From Diadema setosum (taxonomy: Eukaryota; Echinodermata; Echinoidea; Diadematoida; Diadematidae), in the NCBI GenBank assembly GCA_033980235.1, contig CM067059.1, positions 18,486,100 to 18,550,099 of the forward strand: 64,000 nt of DNA, read 5' to 3'. Position numbers and translations under genes: made by a program. Shown here one piece after another: positions 45,681 to 57,335 of this stretch (position 1 is the first letter of the stretch; each line of letters opens with the position of its first letter). The notes under the pieces were generated by a model, which was not told the DNA's origin, searched no databases, and worked only from the letters and a program-made list of their open reading frames with translations.

Positions 45681-48413
45681 CACAAATTACATATCATCCC
45701 CATTATAATTAACATACATTCACATCAAATTTTCATCTAAATAACATGAATTCAGACATTCACTACCACCAAATTACCACAAGAACATGGACAGAAAACT
45801 TTTCATTAAATCGGGCACGGTACAGGCAATCGTTCATTGAGCAAATTATCAGAGAATTCTTAATGCAGACAAACTGACCAGGACATGACATGTTCATGCA
45901 AAATTGATATGTGCTCCTCTCATAATTCTCATTGCCACGTTATGCAGGTCTCTTGGTCACATGCACAGCCATCAATATGACTAGACTCACATTAGTTCAT
46001 ACATTCCTCAATATTTAAGCAGGTAAACAAATGCCAACCTTCAAAAAGCAAAAAAAGTATTCTGAGAGGAAAGAAACAGTATTTTGACCAAAAAAAAGTA
46101 TTTTGTAAGAAATAACGAAGGCAAGGGAGTGAACCGACCGAGCCGGGGGGAGGGTGCACGCCCACTTTATGTCATAAAAAAAAAAAAAAAAAAAAAACAG
46201 AAAAAAAAAATGAAATGAAACTCGGAAGTGGCACCAGAAATATTGGTTGCGCCCCCCCCCCTTTATAGAATTCCTGGATTTGCCCCTGGTTTGGCACAAT
46301 AATATTTACGAAAATGACAAGCGTCTCCCACACGCATGCGCAGCAGCAATGTTAACATCGCGTTACCTATGTTCATTACTGTGCCATGAAAAAGCTTTCT
46401 TCATGCTAATTGTAATGGAAGTTTTCTTGCATACATTCCATCAGATTAATGAGCATATTCAAATATATTTACATAGAAATGTTATTCCAATGCTAAAGGG
46501 AACGCTCTCAGTATCGGTTACACTTTAATGCTTCTGCTGCAGCAGGCCCAAATATGGTCCACTGGGTAGTAACTCGCAGAGACGACAGGCCCATATACAG
46601 AGCTGCCAACCTTTGGAAGCACAAATTAGTACTCAGCAGCTCCAAAATTTGATTTTTTATCAGAATTAGTATTTTTTCAATCTCCCTCTTTTAGCTATTT
46701 TGAAATAAACTCGCTGACGTATGAGACCTACAGGATGTAAACATAACATTACGACACGTGCCAAAGTACCGAGCTGGTCATAAAGATTCCAAACTACGGA
46801 ATGTTCAGCGTTGATTGATTTCTTTCTCGCAATGAATGTGTTGCTAGTGCATGTATGTACACTTGTACCTCCAAAAACTTGCTGTGCTGGTTATGGACAC
46901 TTCCACTACCTAGCAGGGGAGGGGGAATACTGTCATCTTCTCAAGAGAGCTTTTGTGTGAGCGACTGCAAAACTTTGTAGGGTGTTTCCAATTATTGTTT
47001 AGGCCCAAAAAAAAAAATGGTTTGTTTGCCCTTCGCATCGGCCGAAAATCACAGAAATTTCAGGTCGCGTTTTTTTCGTTTTTGTTTTTGTTTCTGCTCT
47101 TTCAAGTTTATTTTTTTCCACAAATTTCATCTTCTACAAATTTGTGAAAGGTTTTAAACCCAAAAGTATCCATTTTAAGCTAAAGAAAGAATGAAAAAAA
47201 AGTCTAAAAATGTTTTTTTTTTTTCATCTCATCGACCCATCGTAATTGTGTTCGGGCCGTGCGGGGCCGCAGGCTACGTTTTATAGCATGCATTGCATGC
47301 TACCTACCTTTTTGGCTCACATGCGTGCATGCGCACGAAATCCAATCAATGCATGTATTAATGCACTTAGTACAGGGCTGCACGCTGGTGCCGGTCCGAC
47401 GGTCAAAGACCGGTAAAAGTCACTGTCGGACCGGTAACTTTTCAGGAAATCCACAAGTTACTGGTCCGACATGACCAGTAAAAAAAAAAAAAAGCATTGG
47501 CGGGGTCAGTAGAAAGAAAAAGAGCAGCCCCGATCAGGGAGAAACAGAATGCAAGATATTGCACTGTTCAACAAGTTTTACGCAAGTTTTCATTAATGTC
47601 TACCGGTGCAATTTGTACAGTAAACATTAGTTTTGAGCACTAGCAGTCGACCAGTTATTCGCGCTAGCTTGCGCATTGGCGCTGCTCACGCACTGCCATG
47701 CCATGCAATACATGCAAAGCATGTACAGTGTAACTGCTTTTCGTTTGCTTGCGATCAGCAGTCATGCCAGACAAGAAGCATTGATAGAATTAGAAGCGCA
47801 CGCATTTCTGGGTCATTTTACTCACGATCCGATCCCGGCTTTGCAGCAGCGTGGCAGTTGACATGTTAGAACTAATTTACTTGTGTCGATTTTTAGAAAA
47901 GTAAAAACATATTCGATATTCAGCGATACAGTAAATGGATCTGATTGCGTTCAGTTTCATTTTACACAGTCATTTCACAAAGGAATATTTTTATTTGTTT
48001 AGAATGATCTCACGATGAAGATAGGCGCAAAAAGGATCAAGAAATCGGCCCTTCTGTGTACTTTTAAAGAACGCATGCACAAAATGTGAAGAGATAATAC
48101 TAGGGAGAAAAAAAATCAAGAAATCTTGATAAAAAACAAAAAACAAAACAAAAAACAAACAACAACAACAACAACCTACCGACCCTCTTGGGTTTTGACA
48201 ATTAAGAGCAAACAAACAAATTTTTTTTTTATTTTGGCCTTACAATAAAACATAGTCATATGTTGTTTTCAGGCAATTTCATTTCAGTGGATTTTAAACA
48301 TCGTTTTCCCACAGTATTCCAGTTTCTTTTTCCCTGACTGGAATCGGAAAGTCTGCCATAACGTTGATCCCTAAATGCCGTGCTGTGTGTTGATGTGCCG
48401 ATGTGCGAAACAC
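45681..48413. other. Intron sequence without recognised gene
   Basis: Contains an A-run of 23 (46177-46199) and further A-runs, a C-run near 46250, T-rich stretches (47210-47225, 48221-48231), and GGTCCGAC/GTCGGACC segments around 47390-47470 that look like part of an inverted-repeat element starting CAGGGCTGCACGC (47373). No second end found. Confidence 0.45.
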
Positions 48414-49013
48414 GTGGCAAGATATGCATTGCACACAGATGCGGTTCCATTTACTCGGTTACCCGTACTTTAAAATATATTGCCCTTGCTGGTGATGGCT
48501 TGATTGGCAGGCCGAGGCACCGGGCGCGCAGGCTAGGATTGAGACTGCTGTCTAGGGTGTTTTTGTGCAGCAGTCGCGTAAGCAATGCGTGCCGATCGTG
48601 AATTTCATGCAAGGGAAAGACCATAATGACATGAAAGAAACGCAACTAAATGTGAGAGAAAGTGAGCAGTTAACAGACAAACATTTGTGACAAGACCCCA
48701 GCTAGACTAGGAAAGTGTGACGGTCATCTTTCTTCTGTAAATTGCCTTACAATTGAGTGTACCTAACTGTCTCTACTTAGAGTTGATATTTTATCAACTG
48801 TAAAGTTATCATGGATTTGGAGCGGTTGAGAAAACTTATAATTGATTCGGGAGGAAGTTGGAGTTGATTTCAACTCTGGGTGTCTTGATAAAACAGACTT
48901 CAAGTGGATTTGGAAGTTGATCATAGATTAAGTGGACTTAGAGTTAATATGAGAGGTTAATCATAGATTATCTTGACTTAACGTTAAATTTATCTTTTGA
49001 TAAAACGGGGCCC
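48414..49013 (-). mobile_element. R4 terminal fragment, inverted copy
   Basis: Reverse complement of 34744-35336, high similarity over about 600 bp, ending in TTGATAAAACGGGGCCC. Its other terminus was not found, so it is truncated or its inner part is unrecognised. Confidence 0.8.
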
Positions 49014-49479
49014 CGGTGATTCAGCGTCAGCTTCTGGACATCTATAAGGCACCATGGCTTATCTAAAAAAAAAAAAGTGAGTGTTAATTTAAGTTTAATT
49101 GTCTACAGAAGATTCCTGAATTAAAATAATGCCCTGTTTGTTTTATAATTAAACATGGCTATTTGTCTAATATCCAGACTAGATTTAATTTCAATTAATG
49201 AATGAACCACAAATAATCGATATAAATTTAGATGTTTTAGCGTGAGAACTTGCAAAAAAAATGTGTGGACTTTTAAGTATGTCGACCTCATACATGCCCA
49301 CTTTCTTAGTCGATGACTTGCAAGTCCATATTGCCAAATTTTCAAATAAAAAATACAAAATCAGATGATGTTGATATAATTATTACCAACGAGAAAATGT
49401 ACATCGTGACTGAATCGTGACTGACCACATTATAAACCTGACTTCAAATAGGTCTTATTTACTTACTCAGAGTAGCCTC
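49014..49479. other. Intron sequence, nothing recognised
   Basis: AT-rich, no ORF with a domain, no repeat boundary seen. Confidence 0.4.
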
Positions 49480-49690
49480 TTCAGTGTTGCCACTGCTCTA
49501 CCAGGGACCCTGCCATTATTATTACTCTAGCATGGCCAGGTACCCATTTATACACCTGGGTTGAGAAGGAGATGGTGGGTAAAAACATCTTGTCCAAGGA
49601 CGTAAGCACTGGGCGGGAATCAAACTCGGGTCCTCCGATCAGGAGTCGGGGAGTCAGTTTTATCCACTATGCCACAGCACCACCAAAACC
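49480..49690 (-). mobile_element. tRNA-derived SINE
   Basis: The minus strand starts GGTGCTGTGGCATAGTGG (A box) and has GAGTTTGATTCCCGCC (B box, one mismatch). The body has TGTATAAATGGGTACCTGGC and GAGTAATAATAATGGCAGGG and ends near AAGTAAATAAGACC. This body type is frequent in deuterostome SINEs (my recollection, not a search). Confidence 0.7.
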
Positions 49691-49946
49691 CCCAAGTTAG
49701 CACCCCCAAATTAAGAAAATATCAAAGTATTTAAGGCCTCTAAAAGTCCATTGTCTTAATCATGCAACATGAAATGTGTCATTTCAGTGACAAGTACAAT
49801 GTAGATGCAATTTCTGAAGAAAATAGAGGAAAAATCATGTCAAAATATTATCCATGTTTGAGACAGTATTTAGAATTGTGCCAGTGACTGCAGTGTAGTA
49901 AGTGTTTTAATTATGTTGGTAATGAAACTAGTTATTAGCCTTTATC

Positions 49947-50522
49947 TAAAGGGGTAATCCAGTCCAAATATAAGTTAAAGTAAAATATGAGTTCAATGGT
50001 AATGATCGACATTGCATGAAAAATAAGTAACAACATTTTGAAGTTTCGCTTATTTTGGAGGAAACATTTCTTGAACGGTCAATATGAATATGCAAATGAC
50101 AAAGTGAGCATGTAATCCCCTCACATCTTAGCCCTATAGTTTGTACATAAAATTTTGACATTTCCAGTTTTTCATTCAAACGCAATTATGCTTGAGGCTC
50201 AAATCCTGATATATCTAACTGATCACTATTACAAAGTTATGAAACCAGGAATAACATGTTTCTGACTTCGATGACAGAAACATTGAATTTTTGTCATATT
50301 TTTGTACACAATCAATGGAAAATTGTGAGAGTATGACATGGTCAGGTCATTCATTTGCATATTCATATGCACTGTACAAGAACAGTTTTGCAGAAATTAG
50401 CAACAATTCAAAATAAAATTTCATAACTTCCTTATATCAGATTACAGTCAAATTCTTACCATTCAGCTCGTAAGATTTTACTCTATTTTATCAAATTATT
50501 TTAAGACTAGATTTCCCCTTTA
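49947..50522. mobile_element. 576-bp MITE with TAAAGGGG termini
   Basis: TAAAGGGGTAATCCAGTCC (49947) and the inverse of GACTAGATTTCCCCTTTA (right end, 50505-50522). Both subterminal zones contain TTTGCATATTCATA segments (50090, 50350) in opposite orientation. Non-coding. Confidence 0.7.
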
Positions 50523-52404
50523 AGCAGGATTTGAGTTTATTGCAAAGAAATAAAATGCCAATAGAATTGAAAATTCATTATCTGAATTTCCTTTACTGCA
50601 AATTTATCCCTAAAATCAATCAACTAAAATGGAGATTTGTAAAAGGATCCCTCCCATGTCATTTCTAGTCTTTGGTGTCATCTTCATCTTCGATGTCGTG
50701 ACCAATGTCATCAAAAAACCTCATGGTCACCTTTGATTTTTTAGGGTAACTTTTATTCAATCAGATGATTGCTGATTCCAAAATATGATTAAATTTGTGA
50801 ATATTAAAGAGATGAGTTGTAACTTATTTTTGATACTGGACATCGATGACAACAATCTGAGGGCTTAGATTGCCAAACTTTGCATTGCATCATATTTCCC
50901 ATCTTCCAAGGAATCTAGAAATACCAAAATCTTTGGTTATCATTGAATAATAAAGGCATGGGGACCATTATATTAGGATAATACCCAAATACCCATATTC
51001 GCTGAAAGGTCGTTCCGAAAGTGACGTCACAAAATGTCACGGCGCAGGTCTTAGGACCCAACTTTTTTTTTTTTTTTTTTGGTTAACATCACTTTTCTGA
51101 CCCTCCAGACCAAGGGCTACATGGAAACGACAATGAATATTAGGGGCAGAGGGGGTGCAGGTTGACCCCTACTAGCCCATGGCCTATATCCAAATAAGTG
51201 CCAGTCCTGCCAAATCCTGATAAGAGTGCTGTATACCTACACCTAACATTGACCACTGATCATATTTATAGAATCAATCTCTACTCTTGAGATCTGAATT
51301 ACAGGAAATGTTCACCTTTATATGAATATGGATTGAGTGAATGCAGCAATATCAGTATAACACATCAGTAAAAGTTTCATGAAAACTGGACAATCTGTTA
51401 AAAAGTTATGAATATTTAGAGATTTCACACAGTCACTGCTGGATGAGAAGACTACTACAGTTTGTATTATCACATGCTTAGAATGATACAAAGAAAATAT
51501 TAAGAGAATTCCACCAAATTGCATTTATTGAAAAAAGTACACATTCCCTCAACTTGTTACTGATGTACATTAGGGGTATTATTATTCCCTTTGTCTTCTT
51601 AAAGAGGCAAGTCAAGTGTTCTTTTCTTATGTGAGTAAAGTAAAAGCTAGAAATGTTGCTATGGCGACTGGTATGCCTCCGCCATAATGCATGATTCTCC
51701 TAATAGGTCTATAGTACATGTGGACAATGTGTGATTTAATATTTTGCCAATTTTGTGAAAATGTAAATGACATGTTTATCACAAATGTGTTGAATGTTCA
51801 CCTTCCTTGACCTATGTTTAATTGGATGAATAGGAGAGCATGTATTTGGGGATTTAAGAACTTTAACTTGAGTTTGACCCTTTCATAAGTTTATGCATTG
51901 AGTAATTTTCAAGGTATGGAGAAAATGTGCAATTTCTGTACTGAGCAGTAAATTATCATTTTCATCAGGCCTTTGACCCTAAAATTTAAAAGAGAATCAC
52001 TGTCAAGCAGAACATGTACTAAGTTTCACGATAATAACTTGAGCCACTTCCGATCATGGAAATAAAAATGAGATGACATAGCTTATGGCAGAATGATTGA
52101 ATTGCAGGAAGGAGTGAAGTTTTAGATGGAAAATCGTGAAAAGTGTAAGGATCAGAAAGAAAAAAACAAAAGAGTGAGGAAGAAAAGCGAAGAGAATCAA
52201 AATTATATGGGCGATAATCGTAATGGATGATAATGAAATGTAAACCAACAATAATGCAAAGTGGCGAAAGAAATAAAGCAAGGGGGATAACGCATAAACA
52301 GGAAAATGTTCAATGTTCCATAATAAAGGCAATGTTCATTGTTCAATATGGAAGTTCAACGTGAAACATTTAGGGGCCACAATGAACAGAGTATCCATGG
52401 CTAA
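50523..52404. other. Intron sequence with one repeat fragment
   Basis: 51648-51870 matches 10615-10860 (GCTATGGCGACTGGTATGCC, ACAAATGTGTTGAATGTT). T-run at 51062-51080. 52060-52400 is downstream of the gypsy coding end and should hold its 3' LTR, but it does not match 56197-56690. Confidence 0.5.
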
Positions 52405-53542
52405 TTATATTGTGACAAAGTCAGCTAGTCGCGTCGGCCAACGAACATTCCTACCCGAGCGAGTGCGGGTATGGGGCTCTCGGGAATGGTCCGGCGGGGA
52501 GGGTCGGCAGATGGAAGTAAGGCCTGCGGCGATGGGTCGGGCTCGATGTCGTTTGCGCGTGATGCGGGGAAGGCAGTTTTGACTTCAATGCGCGCGACTT
52601 TCAGGTGGATGATGCTGATGGCATCAACGCGACCGTTGATATCGAGCGTGAAGTATTTATTAGTTCTGCTGATTACGGGGAAGGGACCATCGTATGGTGG
52701 CTCCAGAGGTCGGTGAACCGCGTCATGGCGGATGAAGACTTGCGTGCATGTCGCTAAGTCCTGCGGGAGGTGTGATGAAGATTGCCGTGGTCGCGGGGTC
52801 GTAGGCTGAATGGCTTGCATCGCTCATTGTAGTCGATGGGCGTAATTAGCGGGATCATCGTCGGCTGTCGGCGGCGTCGGGTCAACGAATTGTCCTGGCA
52901 AGCGGAGCGTGGTGCCATAGACCAGTTGAGCGGGAGAATGATTAATGTCGGCTTTCATGGTCGTGCGAATTGAAAGCAGAACCACTGGCAAGGTCTCAGT
53001 CCATCTGGTATGATCACGGGCAATGAGTGAGGCTTTAAGCTGGCGATGAAAGCGCTCAACGAGGCCATTGCACTGGGATGATAGGCTGTCATGCGTATGT
53101 GTTTAGTCCCGAGAAGATGCGTGAGCAACGCGAATAGTCCGGATTCGAATTGCCGACCGTGATCAGTCGTGATCGTTGATGGGGTGCCAAAGTTTGAAAC
53201 CCACTGCGTGAGGAAATTTTTCGCGACCGTGTCTGCGGTCATGTTCGTCATGGGGACTGCCATGGGCCACCGTGTGAGGCGATCAACGCACGTTAAGAGG
53301 TATGAATACCCCTCAGATGGAGGTAGCGGATCAACGATGTTGATGTGGACGTGACTGAATCGGGCGTCCGGCGCGGCGAAGGTGCCGATGGGGCTCACAG
53401 TATGACAGTGAACTTTTGAACGCTGGCATGCTATGCATGATTGGGCCCATATACACACATCCTTGTTCATACCGGGCCACACAAAATGCTCACCGATCAA
53501 GCGCAGTGTAGCTCGTGTCCCGGGGTTGGCGAGGTCGTGCAC
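52405..53542 (-). pseudogene. Gypsy integrase
   Basis: The N-terminal zinc-binding part reads HDLANPGTRATLRLIGEHF then CIACQRSK; the second His of HHCC is Asn. The core begins HVHINIVDPLP where the catalytic Asp is expected, so it is probably Asn. The second Asp is kept in TITTDHGRQFES. The third acidic residue (LVERFHR) is only readable after a frameshift near 53080. The C-terminal module has VFIRHDAVHRPLEPPYDGPF and, in the last frame, SGRNVRWPTRLADFV before the stop at 52405. Inactive. Confidence 0.85.
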
Positions 53543-53570
53543 GGCATTGAATACCGCTCGCCTATACTCG

Positions 53571-54104
53571 CTAGGGATGAAGGGGCGGGGGGCGTCCGGA
53601 CGATGTGTCGCATATTATCGTTTCGTTTGAATCGGCGATTGCGACTGATTCCAGCTTCAGTGATGTACTCCTGGGGTCTCTCGTCATGGCAGCCAGCTCC
53701 TCACAGTCGCGCTGTTGCCTAGCGACTGCCGCAAAATCGACAGGGAGGGATCCAAGGGAAGAGCTGAGTGCGTTGATGTTGATTCGGGACAGCACATCTG
53801 CCACGGTATTCGCCTCGCCCTTTACATGCCGGATGTCGGAGGTGAACTGTGAAATGAAATCGAGGTGGTGTATTTTTTGCGTGGAGAGGTGTCGATTGGG
53901 CGTGGCGCGTAGGGCGTGCGTGAGAGGCTTGTGGTCGGTCAGCACATGAAACGAACGTCCTTCGAGGGCGTGGCGAAATTGACGGATGGCGAGGTAGATA
54001 GTGAGAAGCTCTCTACCAAAGGTACTGTATCGTGTCTCAGCTGGTTTCAGTTTTTGCGAGAAGAAGGCGACTGGTTGCCAGTGGTCATCGATTTGCTGTT
54101 GCAA
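53571..54104 (-). pseudogene. Gypsy RNase H domain
   Basis: Open for 177 codons: [53 protein letters not shown] and VADVLSRI are the standard gypsy RNase H motifs with acidic residues. The N-terminal end (about 54104) is shifted one frame from the reverse transcriptase. The tail (53571-53750) is the linker toward integrase. Confidence 0.85.
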
Positions 54105-54925
54105 AATACTATTGTACCTCCAACGGCAACATTCAGTGGCGCATCGATTTGAGGATGAGCGAGCATGGTGACATTGGCGAGAGCGGATTTAACCTCCTCG
54201 AAGGCTCTAAACGCATGTGGGTCGAGTTCGAATGAGCGTTTGTTTTTCGTTGAGAGGAGCGAGGTCAAGGGGTGCATGATTTGTGCGCAGCGAGGAATGA
54301 ATCGGCGATAAAAGTTGACCAATCCAAGGAATTTGCAAAGTTTCCTCACTGATGTCGGGACTGGAAATTTGCGTATGATGGCGACTTTATTGTCGAGGGG
54401 GCGGACGCCATGGCGATCGACGTGGTGACCCAGGAATTCGAGCGCTTCGTAGCCGAATTCGCATTTCCCGGGGTTGATTACGACACTATAGTGGGCTAGG
54501 CGGTTGAACAGCTGCCGAAGATGTCGCTCGTGTTTGTCATGGTCCGCGCTTGCGACTAGCAGATCGTCGATGTAGGTGTAGAAGTCTAAACCCCGGATGA
54601 CCTCATCAATGAATCTTTGGAATGTGTTTGCGGCATTTCTCAAACCAAAAGGCATTCGAGTGAACTCGTACATTCCAAAGGGAGTCGTGATGGCGGTTTT
54701 CGGAATGTCGGCTGGCTCGATTGGTATTTGATGATATGCACGGACGAGGTCGATTTTGGAGAACACAGTTTTACCCGTGAGCGATGCAGCGAAGTCGTGG
54801 ATGTGAGGGACTGGATAGCGGTTGGGTATGGTTGCGTCATTGAGTGCTCAGTAGTCGCCACATGGCTGCCAATCGCCCTCGGTTTTCTTGACGACCAGCA
54901 GCTTTCGGACGCGCGAATGATTCCC
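54047..54925 (-). pseudogene. Gypsy reverse transcriptase
   Basis: Upstream in frame: KKTEGDWQPCGDY, then TGA (54848-54850) where relatives have Arg, then ALNDATIP. Downstream: [48 protein letters not shown] (catalytic pair intact), [17 protein letters not shown] and [13 protein letters not shown]. One stop and a frameshift near the RNase H border disable it. Confidence 0.9.
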
Positions 54926-54983
54926 AGCTCGTGACGATATAGTGGGTGGTCGAATGCGTGGGCGACGAGTCCGTGAATGTCGT

Positions 54984-55370
54984 TCAAGTGAGGCAGGGAT
55001 AGTTCACTAATAAGGCGGTGAATCGCGATTGTGTTAGCGGACGAGCGATAGCTGGGCGTGGCGACATGGCTGTCAGAGAGGTGATGCCTTGAATGCTCCG
55101 GTTGGTCACGATGTCTATGAGTTTTTGTTGGTGGACATCGACCAAGAGCCGAAAATGGCGAAGAAAATCGGCCCCCAGTATCGGCGTAGAGATATCCGCG
55201 ACTACAAATATCCATTTGTAAGTTCTCCGCAATCCGATATCAAGGGTCAGTGACTTCTCGCCATATGTCCGTATGGGCGAGGCGTTGACAGTGCATAATT
55301 GCGGGCCCTGACCAGCCCATCGTCGTTCCTGTGGGGTAGGTGGAATGACCGACACTTCAGCGGATTCAGC
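54984..55370 (-). pseudogene. Gypsy protease remnant lacking the active site
   Basis: AEVSVIPPTPQERR, LTLDIGLRRTYKWIFVVADI and PILGADFLRHFRLLVD are typical of the retropepsin of this clade. The Asp-Thr/Ser-Gly triad expected just before AEVSVIPP is missing; the DNA there is a short direct repeat (GAATCCGCT twice) that encodes ESAESAE. A deletion or slippage between gag and protease is the likely cause. Confidence 0.8.
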
Positions 55371-55384
55371 GGATTCCGTCGCAG

Positions 55385-56180
55385 CTATTCGCTGACTCGG
55401 TCGTTTCCCGGCTGTGAAGGTCCGAAGGAGGTCGGGAGGCCTCGGCTACACGGCGGTCGGCATCGCTGAGCGTTATCGCCATACGTCTGGTGATACCAGC
55501 ACTCGGTCGAATTCGTATTTGTCAGCTGGGATTGCGCTCTTTGCCCACTAGGACGGCTCTGTCCTTGTTGCTGTCTTGGTCGATCACGACTTTGATCCCG
55601 GCGTCGTAGTTCGGTAGTAAGCGCGCTGACCTGGGCGGCCAAATCTTTCACTTGGCAGTGTAGCTGTGCGACAGAATCCTGCGTGGGCGTTGGAGGTGCA
55701 TTTCTGACGGCTTGCACCGATGGAGTGGCAGGCAGCGCCATCTCGATAAGGTGGTCGGCGAGTTTGGCCAGTCGCGTTAGGTCCATCTTCTCTTCATTGG
55801 AGGCGAGCACGAGTTGAATATTCAGTGGCATTCGCTGCAGGGAGAGTTTGCTGCGATGCTGAGGTTCGCCGAATGAGCGCCTCCTTCAGTTTCGTGTAGG
55901 GCTCGTCTGTGGGCGGTGTGATGATTAAATCACGAACCTCCTGCACGATGTCGGGTGTCAGTGACGCAATCAGATGTGAATATTTGTTTTTTTCGCTTGA
56001 TACCTGTCGAGTAGCAAAAAGGGCTTCGATCTGCGCGAACCAGATGTGTGGGTCAGCGGGCCAATACGGAGGCAGTTTAACAGTGAGAGACGCGACGTTG
56101 ACGTCTTCTGTTGTCGATGGCATCAAAGAACCCTCAGCTGATGTGTCGGTGCTGGACATTGTCGCTTCTTCCATGATCAC
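55385..56180 (-). pseudogene. Gypsy gag
   Basis: The N-terminal part (56180-55794) has VASLTVKLPPYWPADPHIWF, ALFATRQVSSEKNKYSHLIA and REVRDLIITPP-like sequence. A frameshift near 55855 leads to the C-terminal part (55831-55385), with a Gln/Ser/Arg-rich linker and the knuckle ECWYHQTYGDNAQRCRPPCS. The start ATG at 56174-56180 overlaps the primer-binding site. Confidence 0.85.
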
Positions 56181-56193
56181 GTCGGGGTCACCA
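56176..56193 (-). promoter_or_regulatory. Primer-binding site for tRNA-Trp
   Basis: The minus strand reads TGGTGACCCCGACGTGAT. Its complement is CCA preceded by the 3' acceptor/T-stem sequence of animal tRNA-Trp (ATCACGTCGGGGTCA). All 18 bases fit. This also fixes the LTR inner border near 56197. Confidence 0.9.
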
Positions 56194-56196
56194 GTT

Positions 56197-56690
56197 TGTG
56201 AGAATGTGTTTGTGGTTGTTTAATGATTCACACTCTGCACTTATTTACGGGAAGGAGCCGAACACACAATGATCTCAGCCTAAGACACCGTGATGTAGGC
56301 AAAAGTATCCGTTACTTTATTAAATCCGTATCAGCACATTTAGATGAAAAGTTTTACGCATTGATTGTCGAGCGAGACGGAAAAAATGAGTAGTTGAAAG
56401 CTGGAATGACGAAATGAGAAGTGAGTGGAAGAGGGAAGAGAGAGGGCATAATAAGTAAACAGGCCAGTAACAGGCCAGACCCTAAAAGGTCGTTGACCAC
56501 AGCTGACCATGACTCATGTTTTCATGTCTGACAATCTTGTTTATGCCGCATAAGGATATATTATGCTTGAGGGGAACGGTGGAGTAGAGGAGTGCCATTA
56601 ATGGTCTTCGGTGAGTGAATCATTGTGGGCGAGTCCATGAAGTTATGGTCAGCTGTTTATGTTAGGGTGAACCAGGGAAGTGGTCGTGAA
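56197..56690 (-). repeat. Putative 5' LTR of the gypsy element
   Basis: Inner border TGTGAGAATG (56197) three bases from the primer site; in element orientation it ends CATTCTCACA. It contains AATAAA (about 56318, minus strand) and a TATA-like TATATCC (about 56550). The outer border is not fixed, because no second LTR is available for comparison. Confidence 0.45.
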
Positions 56691-57214
56691 CGAAGGAGCG
56701 AAGAAGAAAGAAAGACTATGGCGGAATGCTACAACCTTTTGACCTTTGACCTTGAGCATGTGCACCCAAAAGTTGATAGGCACAACTTCACCCCCTCATA
56801 CATATACCTGCCAAGTCTCATTAGGATACCTCACATGGTTTTTTAGTTACGCTGTCCACAAAATTCATTATGGATGGACGAAAGGACGGACGGAAGGACG
56901 GATGGACGGACAACCCGAAAACATAATGCCTCCGGCACCACTTCGTGGCGGAGGCATAAAAATATGTTTAATCACAAACTGTACTGTAGCCTTCTCATCC
57001 TGCAATGGAGGTGAAATGAAACATCAAAAATTCATAACTTAAGCAGATAGTCTGATTTTCCTCAAACTTTCACTGATGTGCCCTACTACCAATATTGTTG
57101 CAGTCATTTAATGTAAGTGTATATTTAGGTAAACTTGTAAACTTCATACAAATATCAATAATGACAGAAGAATTGATATTGAAATTTCACACTTCATCAA
57201 TTAATTATTTATGA
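56691..57214. repeat. Fragment of a GACGGAC-type repeat
   Basis: TTGACCTTTGACCTTGAGCA, CTGCCAAGTCTCATTAGG, a run of GGACGGA-type units (56876-56912) and an inverted TGCCTCCGG/GTGGCGGAGGCA end (56930-56956). Typical 3' region of an interspersed element; relation to 51648-51870 (TATGCCTCCGCC) is possible. Confidence 0.5.
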
Positions 57215-57335
57215 AAACACAACAAAGGACCCAATGGGTCTGGAGCTCACCTGAGTATTGCAAGTGCATCGTGTTACTTATTTTGCATTTTTTTTTCTAC
57301 ATGAAAAGTCACAACGCAATTTAGATTCAATGTAA

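Larger units (their letters stand above)
52405..56690 (-). mobile_element. Degenerate Ty3/gypsy retrotransposon, CsRn1 clade
   Basis: Minus-strand order: LTR-like sequence, primer-binding site, gag, protease remnant, reverse transcriptase, RNase H, integrase, stop TAA at 52405-52407. CsRn1-clade traits: a tRNA-Trp primer site, gag with LPPYWPADPHIWFAQIEALF, and a cysteine/histidine knuckle of the CWYH-x8-C-x3-C type. The GC content is visibly higher than the flanks. Multiple frameshifts and stops. Only the 5' LTR side can be proposed; the 3' LTR is not recognisable. Confidence 0.85.

Noticed and set aside
52060..52404. Expected 3' LTR of the gypsy element
   Set aside because: Compared with 56197-56690 only shared base composition was found, no collinear match.
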